A stretch of 64,000 nt of DNA from Pseudomonas sp. BSw22131 (GCF_026810445.1 NZ_CP113949.1:682001-746000), one strand, 5' to 3'. Shown: positions 37,492 to 48,179, counted from the stretch's first letter. The notes: generated by a model not told the origin, from the sequence alone. A program made the numbers and translations.

Positions 37492-38468
37492 TGCGCGGCT
37501 GGCTAGCGGCGCTGTTGATGATTGCAGCGCCGGTGTTTGCGGCTCCCTTGCCCGAGTTGAAGTTGCTGTCAGAGCATCCGGTGGATGACATGATCGGCGG
37601 CAACCTTTCAGGGCTGGCGTCCTGTAATGGTGTGCTGTGGACGGTTTCCGATCGCGATGACGCCATTTTGTACAGCCTCGACACTAAGCAAACGGTCTGG
37701 AAAGCCCGGCAGACGCTGCTTGATATCCCGCCTGTTCCGGACAGCGGTCTCCCCTTGACGCTGCGTTCAATGGCCAAGGCGTCTGCGCTCATTCGCGGTG
37801 GCAACCTGGACTTCGAAGGGGTCACGTGTGATGCCGCCGGCAATCGGTATCTGGTCAGCGAAGCCTATGCCTCTGTGCTGAAGGTGCCGGTCAACGGTGC
37901 GCCCGTCTGGCTCGACCTGCCCAAAAAGCTGGTCCAGGAAGCGCAAGCAGCCGGCATGCTGGCGCATTTCAATGCCATTTTCGAAGGCATCGCCATCAAT
38001 GCTGCAGGTGATCAGCTGTGGTTGGCCGCCGAGCGTGATAACCGCGGGATTCTGATCGCTCACCTGAACAAGGGCGTGTGGCAATGCACGGGCAGTTGCA
38101 TCCTGCGCGTCGAGTCGGGCGAAGACGTGCTTCCGAAAGAAGTCGGCGGCCAGCCGTTGCCCAAGGACTTCGCCGATATCTCGCTTTTCAGGGGCAAGCT
38201 GTATGCCTTGGAGCGCGCCGCGTACCGCGTCTGCCGGCGCACCCTGGAAACCGGGCAGATTGAGGCCTGTTGGTCGTTTGCAAAAGAGGCGCTGCGCCCC
38301 AACCGTCTTTATGACCAGAAGTTTGGCCTGACCGAGGCACTGGTGGTGGATGAGAAGGGCGCCTGGATTGGCGTTGACAACAATTTTGGCGCCCGCGCCG
38401 ATGGCGAAAAACGCCCGATTGTCTGGCGCTTCGCAGCCCCTGAAGGTGGCTGGAGCGGCAAGCCGTGA
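37491..38468 (+). CDS. Esterase-like phytase-family secreted protein (PA4966-like)
   Basis: 325 residues with a signal peptide (MRGWLAALLMIAAPVFAAP, cleavage after about 18), so periplasmic. The body matches the esterase-like activity of phytase family (beta-propeller type; FEGVTCDAAGNRYLVSEAY about 103-121). Its true substrate is unknown. The ATG at 37491 shares a base with the parE stop, and its end overlaps the next GTG start by 4 bp. Conserved between parE and parC in pseudomonads. Confidence 0.82.
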   Translation: MRGWLAALLMIAAPVFAAPLPELKLLSEHPVDDMIGGNLSGLASCNGVLWTVSDRDDAILYSLDTKQTVWKARQTLLDIPPVPDSGLPLTLRSMAKASALIRGGNLDFEGVTCDAAGNRYLVSEAYASVLKVPVNGAPVWLDLPKKLVQEAQAAGMLAHFNAIFEGIAINAAGDQLWLAAERDNRGILIAHLNKGVWQCTGSCILRVESGEDVLPKEVGGQPLPKDFADISLFRGKLYALERAAYRVCRRTLETGQIEACWSFAKEALRPNRLYDQKFGLTEALVVDEKGAWIGVDNNFGARADGEKRPIVWRFAAPEGGWSGKP

Positions 38469-38986
38469 CGCAGGCGCCTGCCGGCAAACGCGCCGGTCGC
38501 GTGATGTTGATACTGGCGTGGGCGGCGGCGCTGTTTCTGGCCACGCGTTTTTTTGGCGACTGGGAGCAGCGCCAGGAAAACCCGAACATGACCGTCACCT
38601 CGCAATACGGTGACGGTTATATCGAAGTGCAATTGATGAGCAATCGACAGGGCCATTTCGTGATGACCGGGAAAGTGAACGGTCAGCCGGTGTCGTTTTT
38701 GCTCGACACCGGCGCGACCGATGTGGCGATCCCTGAAGCCGTGGCGCAAAAGCTCGGCTTGACGCGTGGAGCGCCCGTGACCTTGAGTACCGCCAATGGG
38801 CGCAGCGAGGGTTTCCGGACCACGCTGGACCGCCTGCAAATTGGCGAAATCGTCCTGACCAATGTGCGCGCCCTGGTGGCGCCAGGTCTGGGCGGGGAAC
38901 AGGCGCTGCTGGGCATGAGCGCCATGAAGCAACTCGAATTCACCCAGCGCGGCGGCACCATGCTGCTGCGTCAGACGACGAAATAA
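38465..38986 (+). CDS. Retropepsin-like aspartic protease (clan AA, TIGR02281 type)
   Basis: 173 residues. One N-terminal transmembrane helix (about 13-26) precedes a retropepsin-like domain with the catalytic [14 protein letters not shown] (about 78-91). A single-domain protein of this family would need to dimerise. The GTG at 38465 overlaps the previous stop. It is probably inner-membrane-anchored with the domain in the periplasm. The substrate is unknown. Lies 10 bp before parC. Confidence 0.87.
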   Translation: MTQAPAGKRAGRVMLILAWAAALFLATRFFGDWEQRQENPNMTVTSQYGDGYIEVQLMSNRQGHFVMTGKVNGQPVSFLLDTGATDVAIPEAVAQKLGLTRGAPVTLSTANGRSEGFRTTLDRLQIGEIVLTNVRALVAPGLGGEQALLGMSAMKQLEFTQRGGTMLLRQTTK

Positions 38987-38996
38987 TGAGGCCCGC

Positions 38997-41261
38997 ATGA
39001 GCGACTCCCTTGACCTCAGCCTGGATGGCGTAGAACGCCGATCACTGGCTGACTTCACCGAACAGGCCTACCTCAAATATTCCATGTACGTGATCATGGA
39101 CCGGGCCTTGCCGCATATCGGTGACGGCCTGAAGCCTGTGCAGCGACGCATTATCTATGCCATGAGCGAGCTGGGCCTGGACGCAGATTCCAAACACAAG
39201 AAGTCCGCGCGTACGGTCGGTGACGTTCTCGGTAAGTTTCACCCGCACGGCGATTCCGCCTGCTACGAAGCCATGGTGCTGATGGCGCAGCCGTTCAGCT
39301 ATCGCTACACGCTGGTCGACGGGCAAGGCAACTGGGGTGCGCCGGACGATCCCAAGTCATTCGCAGCCATGCGTTACACCGAAGCCCGCTTGTCGCGCTA
39401 CTCCGAAGTGCTGCTCAGCGAGCTGGGCCAGGGCACCGCCGATTGGGTGCCTAACTTCGACGGTACGCTGGACGAGCCATCGGTATTGCCAGCACGTTTG
39501 CCGAACATCCTGCTCAACGGCACCACGGGCATTGCAGTCGGCATGGCGACGGATGTGCCACCGCATAACCTGCGTGAAGTGGCGTCTGCCTGCGTGCGTT
39601 TGCTCGATGAGCCCAAGGCAACCATTCAAGAGCTGTGCGAGCAAATTCAGGGTCCGGACTACCCGACCGAAGCCGAGATCATTACCCCCCGCGCCGATCT
39701 GCTGAAAATGTACGAAACCGGCAAGGGCTCGGTGCGCATGCGCGCGGTGTATCACATCGAAGATGGCGACATCATCGTCACGTCGTTGCCGCATCAGGTG
39801 TCCGGCGCCAAGGTGCTGGAGCAGATCGCAGGGCTGATGCAGGCAAAACCTTCCAAGGCGCCGCAGGTTGCTGACCTCAGAGATGAGTCAGATCACGAAA
39901 ACCCATGCCGCATCGTCATCATTCCCGTTAACAGTCGGGTGGATCACGACGCCTTGATGCAGCACTTGTTCGCCAGTACCGATCTGGAGTCCAGCTACCG
40001 CGTCAACATCAACATCATCGGGCTGGACGGCAAGCCGCAGTTGAAGAACCTGCGCGGATTGCTGGTGGAGTGGCTGGAGTTCCGTGTGCGCACCGTGCGC
40101 CGGCGCTTGCAATTCCGCCTCGATAAGGTTGATCGTCGTCTGCACCTGTTGGACGGCTTGCTGATCGCTTATCTCAACCTGGATGAAGTGATTCACATCA
40201 TCCGTACCGAGGAGCACCCGCGAGCCAAGTTGATAGAACGCTTTGAATTGAGTGAAATCCAGGCCGACTACATCCTCGACACGCGTTTGCGTCAGCTGGC
40301 GCGCCTCGAAGAAATGAAGCTGCGCAACGAGCAGGATGAGCTGAACAAGGAGCGCACCAAGCTGTTGGCCCTGCTGGGCAGCGAGGCCAAGCTCAAGAAA
40401 CTGGTACGCACCGAGCTGATCAAAGACGCCGAAACCTATGGCGATGATCGTCGTTCGCCGATTGTCGAGCGTGCCGAAGCCAGGGCCATGACTGAGCATG
40501 ACCTGCTGCCAAACGAGAAAGTGACCGTTGTGCTGTCGGAAAAAGGCTGGGTGCGCTCTGCCAAAGGCCACGATATCGACGCGACGGGGCTTTCCTACAA
40601 GGCGGGGGACGGTTTCCAGACTGCTGCAATGGGTCGTTCCAACCAATACGCTGTGTTCATTGACTCCACCGGGCGCAGTTATTCCCTCGCCGCGCACACC
40701 TTGCCTTCAGCGCGGGGGCAGGGCGAGCCGCTCAGTGGCAAGCTTCAGCCGCCACCGGGCGCCACGTTTGAATGTGTGTTGCTGCCAGAGGATGACGCGC
40801 TCTATGTCATTGCTTCCGATGCAGGATACGGTTTTGTGGTGAAGGGCGAAGACCTGCAGGCCAAGAACAAGGCAGGCAAGGCACTGCTGAGCCTTCCGGC
40901 GGGTGCGAAAGTCATTCCTCCGCGCCCGGTCGCCGACCGCGAGCAAAACTGGGTGGCCGCTGTTACGACGGAAGGTCGTTTGCTGGTGTTCAAGATCAGC
41001 GACTTGCCTCAGTTGGGCAAAGGTAAAGGCAACAAGATCATCGGTATTCCGGGCGAGCGCGTGGCGAGTCGTGAGGAATATGTGACTGACTTGGCGGTTG
41101 TCGCCGATGGCGCCACCTTGGTGCTACAGGCCGGCAAGCGGACGCTCTCGCTCAAGCCAGATGATCTGGAGCACTACAAAGGTGAGCGCGGACGGCGGGG
41201 TAACAAGCTGCCACGTGGCTTCCAGCGGGTCGATTCGCTGTTGGTGGAAAGCGCTACTTAG
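38997..41261 (+). CDS. parC: DNA topoisomerase IV subunit A
   Basis: 754 residues, ParC length. The quinolone-region and catalytic tyrosine segments are visible: [20 protein letters not shown] (about 79-98, with Ser and Glu at the quinolone-resistance positions as in wild type) and [11 protein letters not shown] with the active-site Tyr (about 123-126). The C-terminal beta-pinwheel follows. GAGGCCCGC before the ATG gives a ribosome binding site. Confidence 0.97.
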   Translation: MSDSLDLSLDGVERRSLADFTEQAYLKYSMYVIMDRALPHIGDGLKPVQRRIIYAMSELGLDADSKHKKSARTVGDVLGKFHPHGDSACYEAMVLMAQPFSYRYTLVDGQGNWGAPDDPKSFAAMRYTEARLSRYSEVLLSELGQGTADWVPNFDGTLDEPSVLPARLPNILLNGTTGIAVGMATDVPPHNLREVASACVRLLDEPKATIQELCEQIQGPDYPTEAEIITPRADLLKMYETGKGSVRMRAVYHIEDGDIIVTSLPHQVSGAKVLEQIAGLMQAKPSKAPQVADLRDESDHENPCRIVIIPVNSRVDHDALMQHLFASTDLESSYRVNINIIGLDGKPQLKNLRGLLVEWLEFRVRTVRRRLQFRLDKVDRRLHLLDGLLIAYLNLDEVIHIIRTEEHPRAKLIERFELSEIQADYILDTRLRQLARLEEMKLRNEQDELNKERTKLLALLGSEAKLKKLVRTELIKDAETYGDDRRSPIVERAEARAMTEHDLLPNEKVTVVLSEKGWVRSAKGHDIDATGLSYKAGDGFQTAAMGRSNQYAVFIDSTGRSYSLAAHTLPSARGQGEPLSGKLQPPPGATFECVLLPEDDALYVIASDAGYGFVVKGEDLQAKNKAGKALLSLPAGAKVIPPRPVADREQNWVAAVTTEGRLLVFKISDLPQLGKGKGNKIIGIPGERVASREEYVTDLAVVADGATLVLQAGKRTLSLKPDDLEHYKGERGRRGNKLPRGFQRVDSLLVESAT

Positions 41262-41442
41262 CCAGTGGTTTTGAGTGGTGGGTCTTCGTTTTGCCACGAA
41301 GATCGACTCATAATCGCTGGAGTCATCGCGTATATTCACGGATGATATGACGTCTTGAGGTGCAGGCGTGGCTCAGTGCCTTCATGTTTTCTTGAGTCTT
41401 TAACATCGTGGTGTGCCTTGTGGCCGCCACTTGGATGGAATG

Positions 41443-42150
41443 ATGAATTTTCTACGCGTTCCTGTTGTGTTGCTGTTGACCGGCGTTTTTGGTTTGGCCG
41501 GGTGTAGCGTGCATCAACCTACTTCGCTTTATCAGCTTGACAGTGGCGAACCCGGGCAGCCTAAACAAAGTGCCGGCGTTGCCGTGTTGCTGGGTCCGGT
41601 TTCCGTCGCTGATTATCTGCAGCGTGAAACATTACTGCAGCGCCAGCCCGACGGCAGCCTGACGGCTTCCACCGACGGTCGCTGGGCGGGCAGCCTGTCT
41701 TCCGACATCGATCAACTTTTACTGCGCCAACTGGCCTGGAAGCTCGACAGCCAGCGAGTCGTCATGGCGCCAGCGGCTGCTAATTTTGCCCCGGATGTTC
41801 AAGTGGTGTTGTCCATCACGCGGCTGGACTCAGGCAAGGATCAGCCGGCAATCCTCGATGCGCAATGGCGCTTGCTGGACCGTCGAGGCACAGTGCGTGA
41901 CACCAGGATGATCCATCTGGAAGAGCGCCACGCCGGCAGCTCTGCTGCTCAAGTGAAGGCGCAAGGCATACTGTTACAGCGTTTGGCCGATCAGTTGAGT
42001 GTTGCTGTGAAGCCAGTTGCGAATCAACCACTGGTGGCTGAGCAGCCGAAGAAGGCCGCCAACCCGGCCAAGACGAGGACTGATCAGGACAAGCCGAGAA
42101 TCCCGATGGCCTCACCGATCCGTACCGATCTTGAAGTGTTCCGCTTCTGA
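41443..42150 (+). CDS. PqiC-family membrane integrity lipoprotein (DUF330)
   Basis: 235 residues. Lipoprotein signal with lipobox LAGC (Cys about 21), so an outer-membrane-directed lipoprotein. The domain resembles PqiC/YmbA (DUF330), which couples PqiAB lipid transport to the outer membrane: LYQLDSG, VLLGPVSVADYLQR. No pqiA or pqiB is nearby. The tail (about 200-235) is low-complexity with many Lys, Pro and Ala. I take the second of two adjacent ATGs (41440 or 41443). Confidence 0.83.
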   Translation: MNFLRVPVVLLLTGVFGLAGCSVHQPTSLYQLDSGEPGQPKQSAGVAVLLGPVSVADYLQRETLLQRQPDGSLTASTDGRWAGSLSSDIDQLLLRQLAWKLDSQRVVMAPAAANFAPDVQVVLSITRLDSGKDQPAILDAQWRLLDRRGTVRDTRMIHLEERHAGSSAAQVKAQGILLQRLADQLSVAVKPVANQPLVAEQPKKAANPAKTRTDQDKPRIPMASPIRTDLEVFRF

Positions 42151-42159
42151 TATTGACGC

Positions 42160-42199
42160 CCACAAAAAAGCCCGCAGCGATGCGGGCTTTTTTGTGGGT
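42160..42199. terminator. Bidirectional terminator
   Basis: CCCACAAAAAAGCCCGCA / TGCGGGCTTTTTTGTGGG forms a long near-perfect stem with A- and T-tracts on both sides, between the convergent PqiC-like and AhpA-like genes. Both strands end in T-rich runs, as for rho-independent termination in both directions. Confidence 0.9.
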
Positions 42200-42209
42200 C
42201 ACTTCTTTA

Positions 42210-43730
42210 CTAGACCTTCCGCGCCTCGTGCATGCGCGCCAGTTGACGCTCCAGCATGGAAGGGTAGGGCTCCAGCAAGCGCTCCACACAACTTGCGCCT
42301 TCCGGGCTGGCGATCGGGCGAATTCGTGCGCGCTGGCGGATAGTCGGGTCTTCGCTGATTTTACGTTCGACCAGCAGCAGATTCCGGCTGTGTTGTGACA
42401 GCGCCAGTGCGTCCTGAGCCGTTTCGGTCAGCAACAGATCAATCTGCGTCATGCCGTGCAGGCCTTCGCCGAGGGTCAGGCCCAGCTGCAGTTGCAAGGT
42501 GATGCCGCTGTCCGCCACTTCAATTTGCAGAGCGTGGCTCAATGCCCGCAACAGCTCGCCACAGCAAATGGCGTTTGTCAGGTAGTCATCGCCGCTGTCC
42601 TGAGTGCTGAACAACATCAGCGAACTGCCGTCGTTCAGGGTGTGCAGCTCGCTGTCGTAGAGCGCGGAAGCCTGATCGATGCAGTCGCGGTAACGCTCCA
42701 GCAACTCTGTCAGGCGAGCACGCGGCAAACGTCTCAATTGCTCTTGAGAGCCCAACTGCACCGCCAGCACTGCACTGTACTGGGGCTCTGACGGCGCGAC
42801 CGGCAATGTCGGGCGGGCAATCGGCTTGGGCAGCGAGTCGTCATGCAGATCGGAAAACGGATCGTCTTCCTCATCCTCGTCCGCTACCACTTGCCGAGGC
42901 GAGGCAATCACGCGTTGTTTTGGTTTGGGCGCATCGTCGAAATCCGGGTCGCGCAGATCGCTGTCATCAAACGAGGTTTGCGCGTCGTCGGCATCGTCGG
43001 CGTATTCCGGCTCAGGTTCGGGCACAGGCTCAGGTGCAGGCGGCGCGTACGAAGTCTTGAGCTGGCGCGCCAGATCGCCGATCTCATCCTGACGATCAGT
43101 GGCCGGCGTGTAGGGGTCGATGTAGCGCAGCCACATCCGCAATTGCAACAGCGGCGTAGAGATTTGGCGCCCCAGCCTCAGGCTGAGTGCCAGAGCAAGC
43201 GCCAGCAGGATACCGCTGAGAATGGCCATGCTCTGCAGGCTGATGGTCATCGGCTGCTGGAATTGAGTCATGTCCAGGCTGATGCGCAAATGCCCGGCGA
43301 CCACATCCTGAAAGGTGATCTTGATCTCGTAGAGACCTTGCGCTTCCCCCAGCAGTCCGTTTTTAGGCCGCTGGCCCGCTTCTGCGAGAATTCGGTTGTC
43401 GACGCTGTAGATGGCCGCGTGGGCCACCAACGGGTTTTTTACCAGATTGCCCAGCAGTACGTTGAGGCTGAGGATGTCATTGGACACCAGCAGCTCGGTT
43501 GCCGAGGTCGCGGTCTGAGTGGTCAGGGCCTGCCCCAGTGCGTCAGCCTGTTCGTGCATGGCCTGCTTGAACTGCAAGCCCATGACGCAGGCGTAGATCA
43601 CCAGCGCCAGCGCGACGAGGATCACGTTGTGGCTGGCGATACGCAAAGCTATCGGTACGCGACGATGCCGCAATGCCCGGAAGATTAGCAGGAAGAAGTT
43701 ATCGGTTTTAACGGGCGTGGGCCGGTTCAC
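42210..43730 (-). CDS. AhpA/YtjB (Smp) family membrane protein
   Basis: 506 residues. An N-terminal transmembrane helix (about 24-46) and a second (about 150-172) enclose a periplasmic sensor-like loop. The cytoplasmic part contains an acidic, low-complexity stretch (about 235-345, rich in Asp and Glu, including DEDEEDDPF) followed by a cyclase-like domain (AVLAVQLGSQEQLRRLPRAR). The family (Smp in E. coli) sits next to serB, as here. The GTG at 43730 gives the start VNRPTPVKTDNFF; the longer frame is upstream non-coding. Its role is not firmly known. Confidence 0.82.
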   Translation of the reverse strand: MNRPTPVKTDNFFLLIFRALRHRRVPIALRIASHNVILVALALVIYACVMGLQFKQAMHEQADALGQALTTQTATSATELLVSNDILSLNVLLGNLVKNPLVAHAAIYSVDNRILAEAGQRPKNGLLGEAQGLYEIKITFQDVVAGHLRISLDMTQFQQPMTISLQSMAILSGILLALALALSLRLGRQISTPLLQLRMWLRYIDPYTPATDRQDEIGDLARQLKTSYAPPAPEPVPEPEPEYADDADDAQTSFDDSDLRDPDFDDAPKPKQRVIASPRQVVADEDEEDDPFSDLHDDSLPKPIARPTLPVAPSEPQYSAVLAVQLGSQEQLRRLPRARLTELLERYRDCIDQASALYDSELHTLNDGSSLMLFSTQDSGDDYLTNAICCGELLRALSHALQIEVADSGITLQLQLGLTLGEGLHGMTQIDLLLTETAQDALALSQHSRNLLLVERKISEDPTIRQRARIRPIASPEGASCVERLLEPYPSMLERQLARMHEARKV

Positions 43731-43860
43731 AGAGCACGGCTCTCTTGGAGAAGTTGCCGCGCAGTATAGCGAGCGACCCAGGTGCGGCAAAGCGCTCGCT
43801 GTGCCCGGTGGTCACTGAAAGTGAGTAGAATGCGGTTTTTTCCCACCGTGGGGGTGCGCC

Positions 43861-45075
43861 TTGCGCGAAATCGTCCTGATTAACATCACAGGTCTTGACC
43901 GTCCGGGTCTTACTGCGGCCATTACCGGTGTCCTCGCCCAGGGTGGCGTGAACATTCTGGACGTTGGTCAGGCGGTGATCCACGACACCTTGTCGTTCGG
44001 CATCCTGGTTGAAATTCCGGGCACCGAACAAGGCTCCTCGGTACTCAAAGACATTCTGTTCACGGCCTACAAGCTCGACCAGCAAGTGCGCTTCACGGCG
44101 GTCTCCGAAGAGGACTATCAGCACTGGGTAGACGGCCAGGGCAAGTCTCGTCACATCGTCACGCTGCTCACACGCAAAGTCACTGCCGAACAACTCCAGC
44201 GCGTCAGCGCCATCACCGCTAAATACGGCCTCAATATCGATCATATCGACCGCCTGTCCGGACGTATGCCGCTGGACACACCCGCTGACAAGGGCAAGGG
44301 CTGTGTCGAGTTTTCGGTGCGCGGCGAGCCCGCTGATCCTAAAGCGATGCAAGCCGAGTTTTTACGTGTGGCTCAGGAGCTGAACGTCGACATCGCGTTC
44401 CAGCAGGACTCGCTGTTCCGACGCAACCGTCGTCTGGCGGTATTCGATATGGACTCGACGCTGATCGAGGCCGAAGTGATCGACGAACTGGCCAAGGCCC
44501 ACGGCGTAGGCGAGCAGGTCTCTGAGATCACCGAGTGCGCAATGCGTGGCGAGCTGGACTTCAAAGCCAGCTTCAAGGAGCGCATGGCGTTGCTCAAAGG
44601 GCTGGACGTGAGCGTGCTGGATGAAATCGGTGCTTCGCTGCGACTGACCGAAGGCGCAGAAACGCTGTTTGCCGAGCTCAAACGCCTTGGTTACAAGACG
44701 GCAATTCTGTCGGGTGGTTTCACCTACTTCGCCAGGCAGCTTCAGGCGAAGCTGGGCATCGACTACGTGTTCGCCAATGAACTGGAAGTCGTCGACGGCA
44801 AGTGCACCGGTAACGCAATCGAGCCGATTGTCGATGCGCAGCGCAAGGCAGACCTGTTGCGTGAGCTGGCGCTCAAAGAGGGTTTGAGCCTTGAGCAGAC
44901 AATTGCCGTCGGCGATGGCGCGAACGACCTGCCGATGCTGGCGATTGCGGGTTTGGGTGTCGCATTCCGAGCCAAACCTTTGGTGAAGCAGTCCGCCAGG
45001 CAGGCGATTTCAACCTTGGGCCTGGACGGTATTTTGTACCTGCTCGGCTTCCGCGATCGCGATGGGCGCGGTTGA
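43861..45075 (+). CDS. serB: Phosphoserine phosphatase SerB
   Basis: 404 residues with two N-terminal ACT-like domains (about 1-160) and a C-terminal HAD phosphatase. The HAD motif DMDSTLIEAEVID (about 196-208) holds both nucleophile aspartates; later motifs include LSGGFTYFARQL and VGDGANDLPM (about 352-361). It makes serine from phosphoserine. The TTG start at 43861 is taken from the family N-terminus LREIVLINITGLDRPG. Divergent from the AhpA-like gene. Confidence 0.95.
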   Translation: MREIVLINITGLDRPGLTAAITGVLAQGGVNILDVGQAVIHDTLSFGILVEIPGTEQGSSVLKDILFTAYKLDQQVRFTAVSEEDYQHWVDGQGKSRHIVTLLTRKVTAEQLQRVSAITAKYGLNIDHIDRLSGRMPLDTPADKGKGCVEFSVRGEPADPKAMQAEFLRVAQELNVDIAFQQDSLFRRNRRLAVFDMDSTLIEAEVIDELAKAHGVGEQVSEITECAMRGELDFKASFKERMALLKGLDVSVLDEIGASLRLTEGAETLFAELKRLGYKTAILSGGFTYFARQLQAKLGIDYVFANELEVVDGKCTGNAIEPIVDAQRKADLLRELALKEGLSLEQTIAVGDGANDLPMLAIAGLGVAFRAKPLVKQSARQAISTLGLDGILYLLGFRDRDGRG

Positions 45076-45173
45076 TTCGATACGTTTCAGAGTTGGTCGT
45101 GTTGGTGAGACGGCGGTTCGGCGGCCCTGAAGGTCTTGCCGGCACAGGCTACTGAGGCGCTCGATCCTAAGCG

Positions 45174-46961
45174 CTACAGCACACCCCACAACGAATCAAA
45201 TTCCTGTTCCGGTTCTGGACCGTTGCCCGGGGTGTCGACTTTTTTCGGACCTTCCTGAATCTGGTATTCGAACTGGTTGTAGCTGCCCGTTGTAGAGCGA
45301 CGATTGCTCAGCCCGGCACGACGTTCCTGGCCACTGGTATTGATCATCACCTTGCTGCCTTCTTCAAAAGGCAGGCGCGGCGCCATGACGGTCGGAGGTA
45401 CGTCGATGGCGCGAACCTCCGGCAGCAACAGTGCCCGCAGATACTGGCTGTTTTGCTCGGCGCGCAATAACTGCATTCCGCAGGCCTGCGCGAAAGGAGC
45501 GATCAGCTCAATCCCCATCTGGGTTCCGCCACCGCGTACCTGACGCACCCAGCGCACGGCGGCGATGCTCCAGCCTTGACCATGATCGTGAATGCCGACC
45601 ATCTCGCCCGCCTGCAGTTGGTCCGGGACTTCCTTTGGCCATGCCAGGCAATAACCGCCCGGGCTGTGATTCACGATGTTAAGGCTGTAAGTCGGAAAGC
45701 TCTGCTGATTATCAAAAGCTGAGCTATTGCCGTCGTCCGGTTGCTGATACTGGATTTCCTCAAACGGCAACATCGTGTTGGCTGTACCACTGCGGTCAAC
45801 ATCCCTCGTCTGTCCCCAAACGTTGGATTTATCGGCGCTCAGTGGTTGCAGCGAGAAATTGGCCGGCTTGCTGACGATTGGCAGTTGCAGCACATCGTTG
45901 AAGCTTTTCTGACCGCTGATGAAGTAGTGCAGCGCGCTCATACCAACGCACAACGTCAGCGTGCCTTGCCCCGGCGTGCGCTGAAAAGCGCGCTCGGAAA
46001 CGTCGCCCCACGCCGCCGCCAGATGGTGCAGCAGGTCCAGCGAAAAGCCTGCCGGCACCGCCAGATAAGACTGCGAACGTTGATCCGCAGGGGTGTCGAG
46101 GTAGCGCTGAATGGCCGCTGACAGGGCCATTGGATTGATCCCCAGCAGGTTGGGTAGCTGCTCCGGTGTGAACAGGGATTTATAGCGGGGGGGGGCGTCC
46201 ACCGTCGGCGCCAGCGCAAAAAGGCTGGAATCTTCGGCAGGCGATTGCAGCTTGACCAGCGAACTCCAGGCGTCGAGCACCTCGGCCAGGCGACCGATAT
46301 TGTGCTGACGCATCTGGTTGCAGCGTGAGCTGCCCATCAGCAATGCGATGACGTAGGTCTGCTCCACCGACAACGTACGGGTTTGGATGGCCAGGCTGTC
46401 GTTTACAGCGACGCTTTGCAGATTGTTTTGCCGGGCAATCTGGTAGATCTGGTGAAGCTCAAGCCACAACCCCTCCTGAACCGGGCAGTAAAGCTGGTTG
46501 GCGCGTATCAGCGGCCCGTTCAGGCAATGCAATGCCCGCTGCAAGGCGGTGGTCAGCAAGGTGGTGCGGTCTTTGGTGAGCTTGGGGGCCACACGCGCAA
46601 TGATTTGCTTGTAGCCGATCGCTAGGTGGTTTTGCAGCGCCTGACAGAGATTGGCGACTTTGCGCGGACGCTCTTCGAGCACCACCGACTGGTTGAGAAA
46701 GTGCCGTTCAAGGTGCTTGCACACGAAATACACTTCGGGGCGCAGCAGCTCCAGCAGTTGCAGGCGGTTTTCGCTTGGAGTGAGGAGTTGATTCAGCTCG
46801 CCTAACCCTTGATAGAGCTGACGTGCCATTTCGCCGAGGTTGGCTTTGGGCAGGCTCGAGATCCAGCGTTTCAGGTCTTTTGGGGTCGCGTCACAGAATG
46901 ACAGGCTCGACTGAGTGGGCACTGGGGCACGCAACAACAGAGGGAGACTTAGATTGCTCAT
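45174..46961 (-). CDS. PilZ-like domain protein (PA4958-like)
   Basis: 595 residues, conserved next to psd in Pseudomonas (PA4958 position). The N-terminal half is helical and lacks recognised motifs. Near residue 435-450 NIVNHSPGGYCLAW resembles the N/DxSxxG part of PilZ domains that bind cyclic di-GMP, but I cannot see the paired RxxxR, so binding is uncertain. A run of nine C in the coding strand (plus-strand G at 46187-46195) lies in codons for APPRYK. Start 46961 (MSNLSLPLLLR) is preferred to an in-frame start 21 bases upstream. Confidence 0.75.
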   Translation of the reverse strand: MSNLSLPLLLRAPVPTQSSLSFCDATPKDLKRWISSLPKANLGEMARQLYQGLGELNQLLTPSENRLQLLELLRPEVYFVCKHLERHFLNQSVVLEERPRKVANLCQALQNHLAIGYKQIIARVAPKLTKDRTTLLTTALQRALHCLNGPLIRANQLYCPVQEGLWLELHQIYQIARQNNLQSVAVNDSLAIQTRTLSVEQTYVIALLMGSSRCNQMRQHNIGRLAEVLDAWSSLVKLQSPAEDSSLFALAPTVDAPPRYKSLFTPEQLPNLLGINPMALSAAIQRYLDTPADQRSQSYLAVPAGFSLDLLHHLAAAWGDVSERAFQRTPGQGTLTLCVGMSALHYFISGQKSFNDVLQLPIVSKPANFSLQPLSADKSNVWGQTRDVDRSGTANTMLPFEEIQYQQPDDGNSSAFDNQQSFPTYSLNIVNHSPGGYCLAWPKEVPDQLQAGEMVGIHDHGQGWSIAAVRWVRQVRGGGTQMGIELIAPFAQACGMQLLRAEQNSQYLRALLLPEVRAIDVPPTVMAPRLPFEEGSKVMINTSGQERRAGLSNRRSTTGSYNQFEYQIQEGPKKVDTPGNGPEPEQEFDSLWGVL

Positions 46962-47240
46962 GTGACAGGCTGACTCCAACAACTACTGACCCGAACGACT
47001 GTTTGAAACCGATTGTGGAAATAGCAGCTGGCTACATCAAACGACCCAGTCTACGACAATCGAAAGCGAAGTTTCCTACAGCGCCGATTCACGACTTTAG
47101 CAGCATCGGTTGGCAGTAGCAGCCCCATATCAAAGTGCTATTTCATTCAGGACGACACTTCATCCCTTTGACACCGTTGCCGGGCGCCGTGTCGGGCGGC
47201 GACCGTCAACAAAATGCTTCTGTACGAGCGGAGGCAAGAA

Positions 47241-48104
47241 TCAGGCCTGAACAGGCAACGCCAACGTTTGACCCATTTGCGTCGGTGAGCCGGCTGCGAG
47301 TTGCTCTGCCCACTTCACCTGACCTGGCCCGAACAGCACGATGGCGGTGGAGCCGAGCTTGAAACGGCCCAGTTCTGCACCTTTTTCCAGATGAATCGGC
47401 GCCCGAGCGGCCTCGTCATAACGGGTAGTTTTCAGCTCGCGCTTGGGCGGCGTCACCAGTCCGGCCCAGACCGTTTCGATGGACGCCACGATCATTGCGC
47501 CGACGAGCACCACGGCCATTGGACCGCGTTCAGTATCGAACAGGCACACGACACGTTCGTTGCGGGCGAACAACTCAGGTACGTTTTCGGCAGTGGTCTG
47601 GTTGACCGAGAAAATGCGCCCCGGCACGTAGACCATTTCGCGCAGCGTACCGGCCAGCGGCATGTGCACGCGGTGGTAGTCCTTCGGTGACAGGTAAATA
47701 GTGGCGAACTCACCGCCCATGAAAGGGGCCGACAAACGCGCGTCGCCGCCCAGCAGTTCCAGAGCGCTGAAGCTGTGGCCTTTGGCCTGGAAGATTCTGC
47801 CGTGCTCAATGGCGCCCAGTTGGCTGACGGCTCCGTCAGCAGGGCAAAGAATGGCACCAGGCGTTTCGTCCAGTGGACGTGCGCCCGGTTTCAGTGCCCG
47901 GGTGAAAAACGCATTGAAGTGCTCGTAAGCCGTGACGTCTTCCACCAGCGCTTGAGAAATATCGACTTGATAGCGGCGAGCGAACCATTGGGTAAAAGCG
48001 TTTTTGAACCACCGCACCCGGCATTCGGCGACGCAGCCAGCGAGGCGAGACAGCAGGTGATGAGGGAGCACGTATTGAAAAAAGATAAACAGACGCTGTT
48101 TCAT
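47241..48104 (-). CDS. psd: Phosphatidylserine decarboxylase proenzyme
   Basis: 287 residues. The self-cleavage motif LGST lies near the C-terminus ([20 protein letters not shown], about 249-268), where the pyruvoyl group forms at the Ser. Conserved blocks [20 protein letters not shown] and DYHRVHMPL precede it. It makes phosphatidylethanolamine at the inner membrane. ATG 48104 gives the usual start [11 protein letters not shown]. Confidence 0.95.
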   Translation of the reverse strand: MKQRLFIFFQYVLPHHLLSRLAGCVAECRVRWFKNAFTQWFARRYQVDISQALVEDVTAYEHFNAFFTRALKPGARPLDETPGAILCPADGAVSQLGAIEHGRIFQAKGHSFSALELLGGDARLSAPFMGGEFATIYLSPKDYHRVHMPLAGTLREMVYVPGRIFSVNQTTAENVPELFARNERVVCLFDTERGPMAVVLVGAMIVASIETVWAGLVTPPKRELKTTRYDEAARAPIHLEKGAELGRFKLGSTAIVLFGPGQVKWAEQLAAGSPTQMGQTLALPVQA

Positions 48105-48179
48105 CAGGGTTCCTAAAGCATGTTCTTGAGAGGTGGCCGTGATCCGGTTAGTGAATCGCGGCGGTATTCTGGCTGACGT

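Noticed and set aside
46962..47240. Possible gene in the gap between the PilZ-like gene and psd
   Set aside because: Short ORFs only, with no motif or good start; treated as intergenic.
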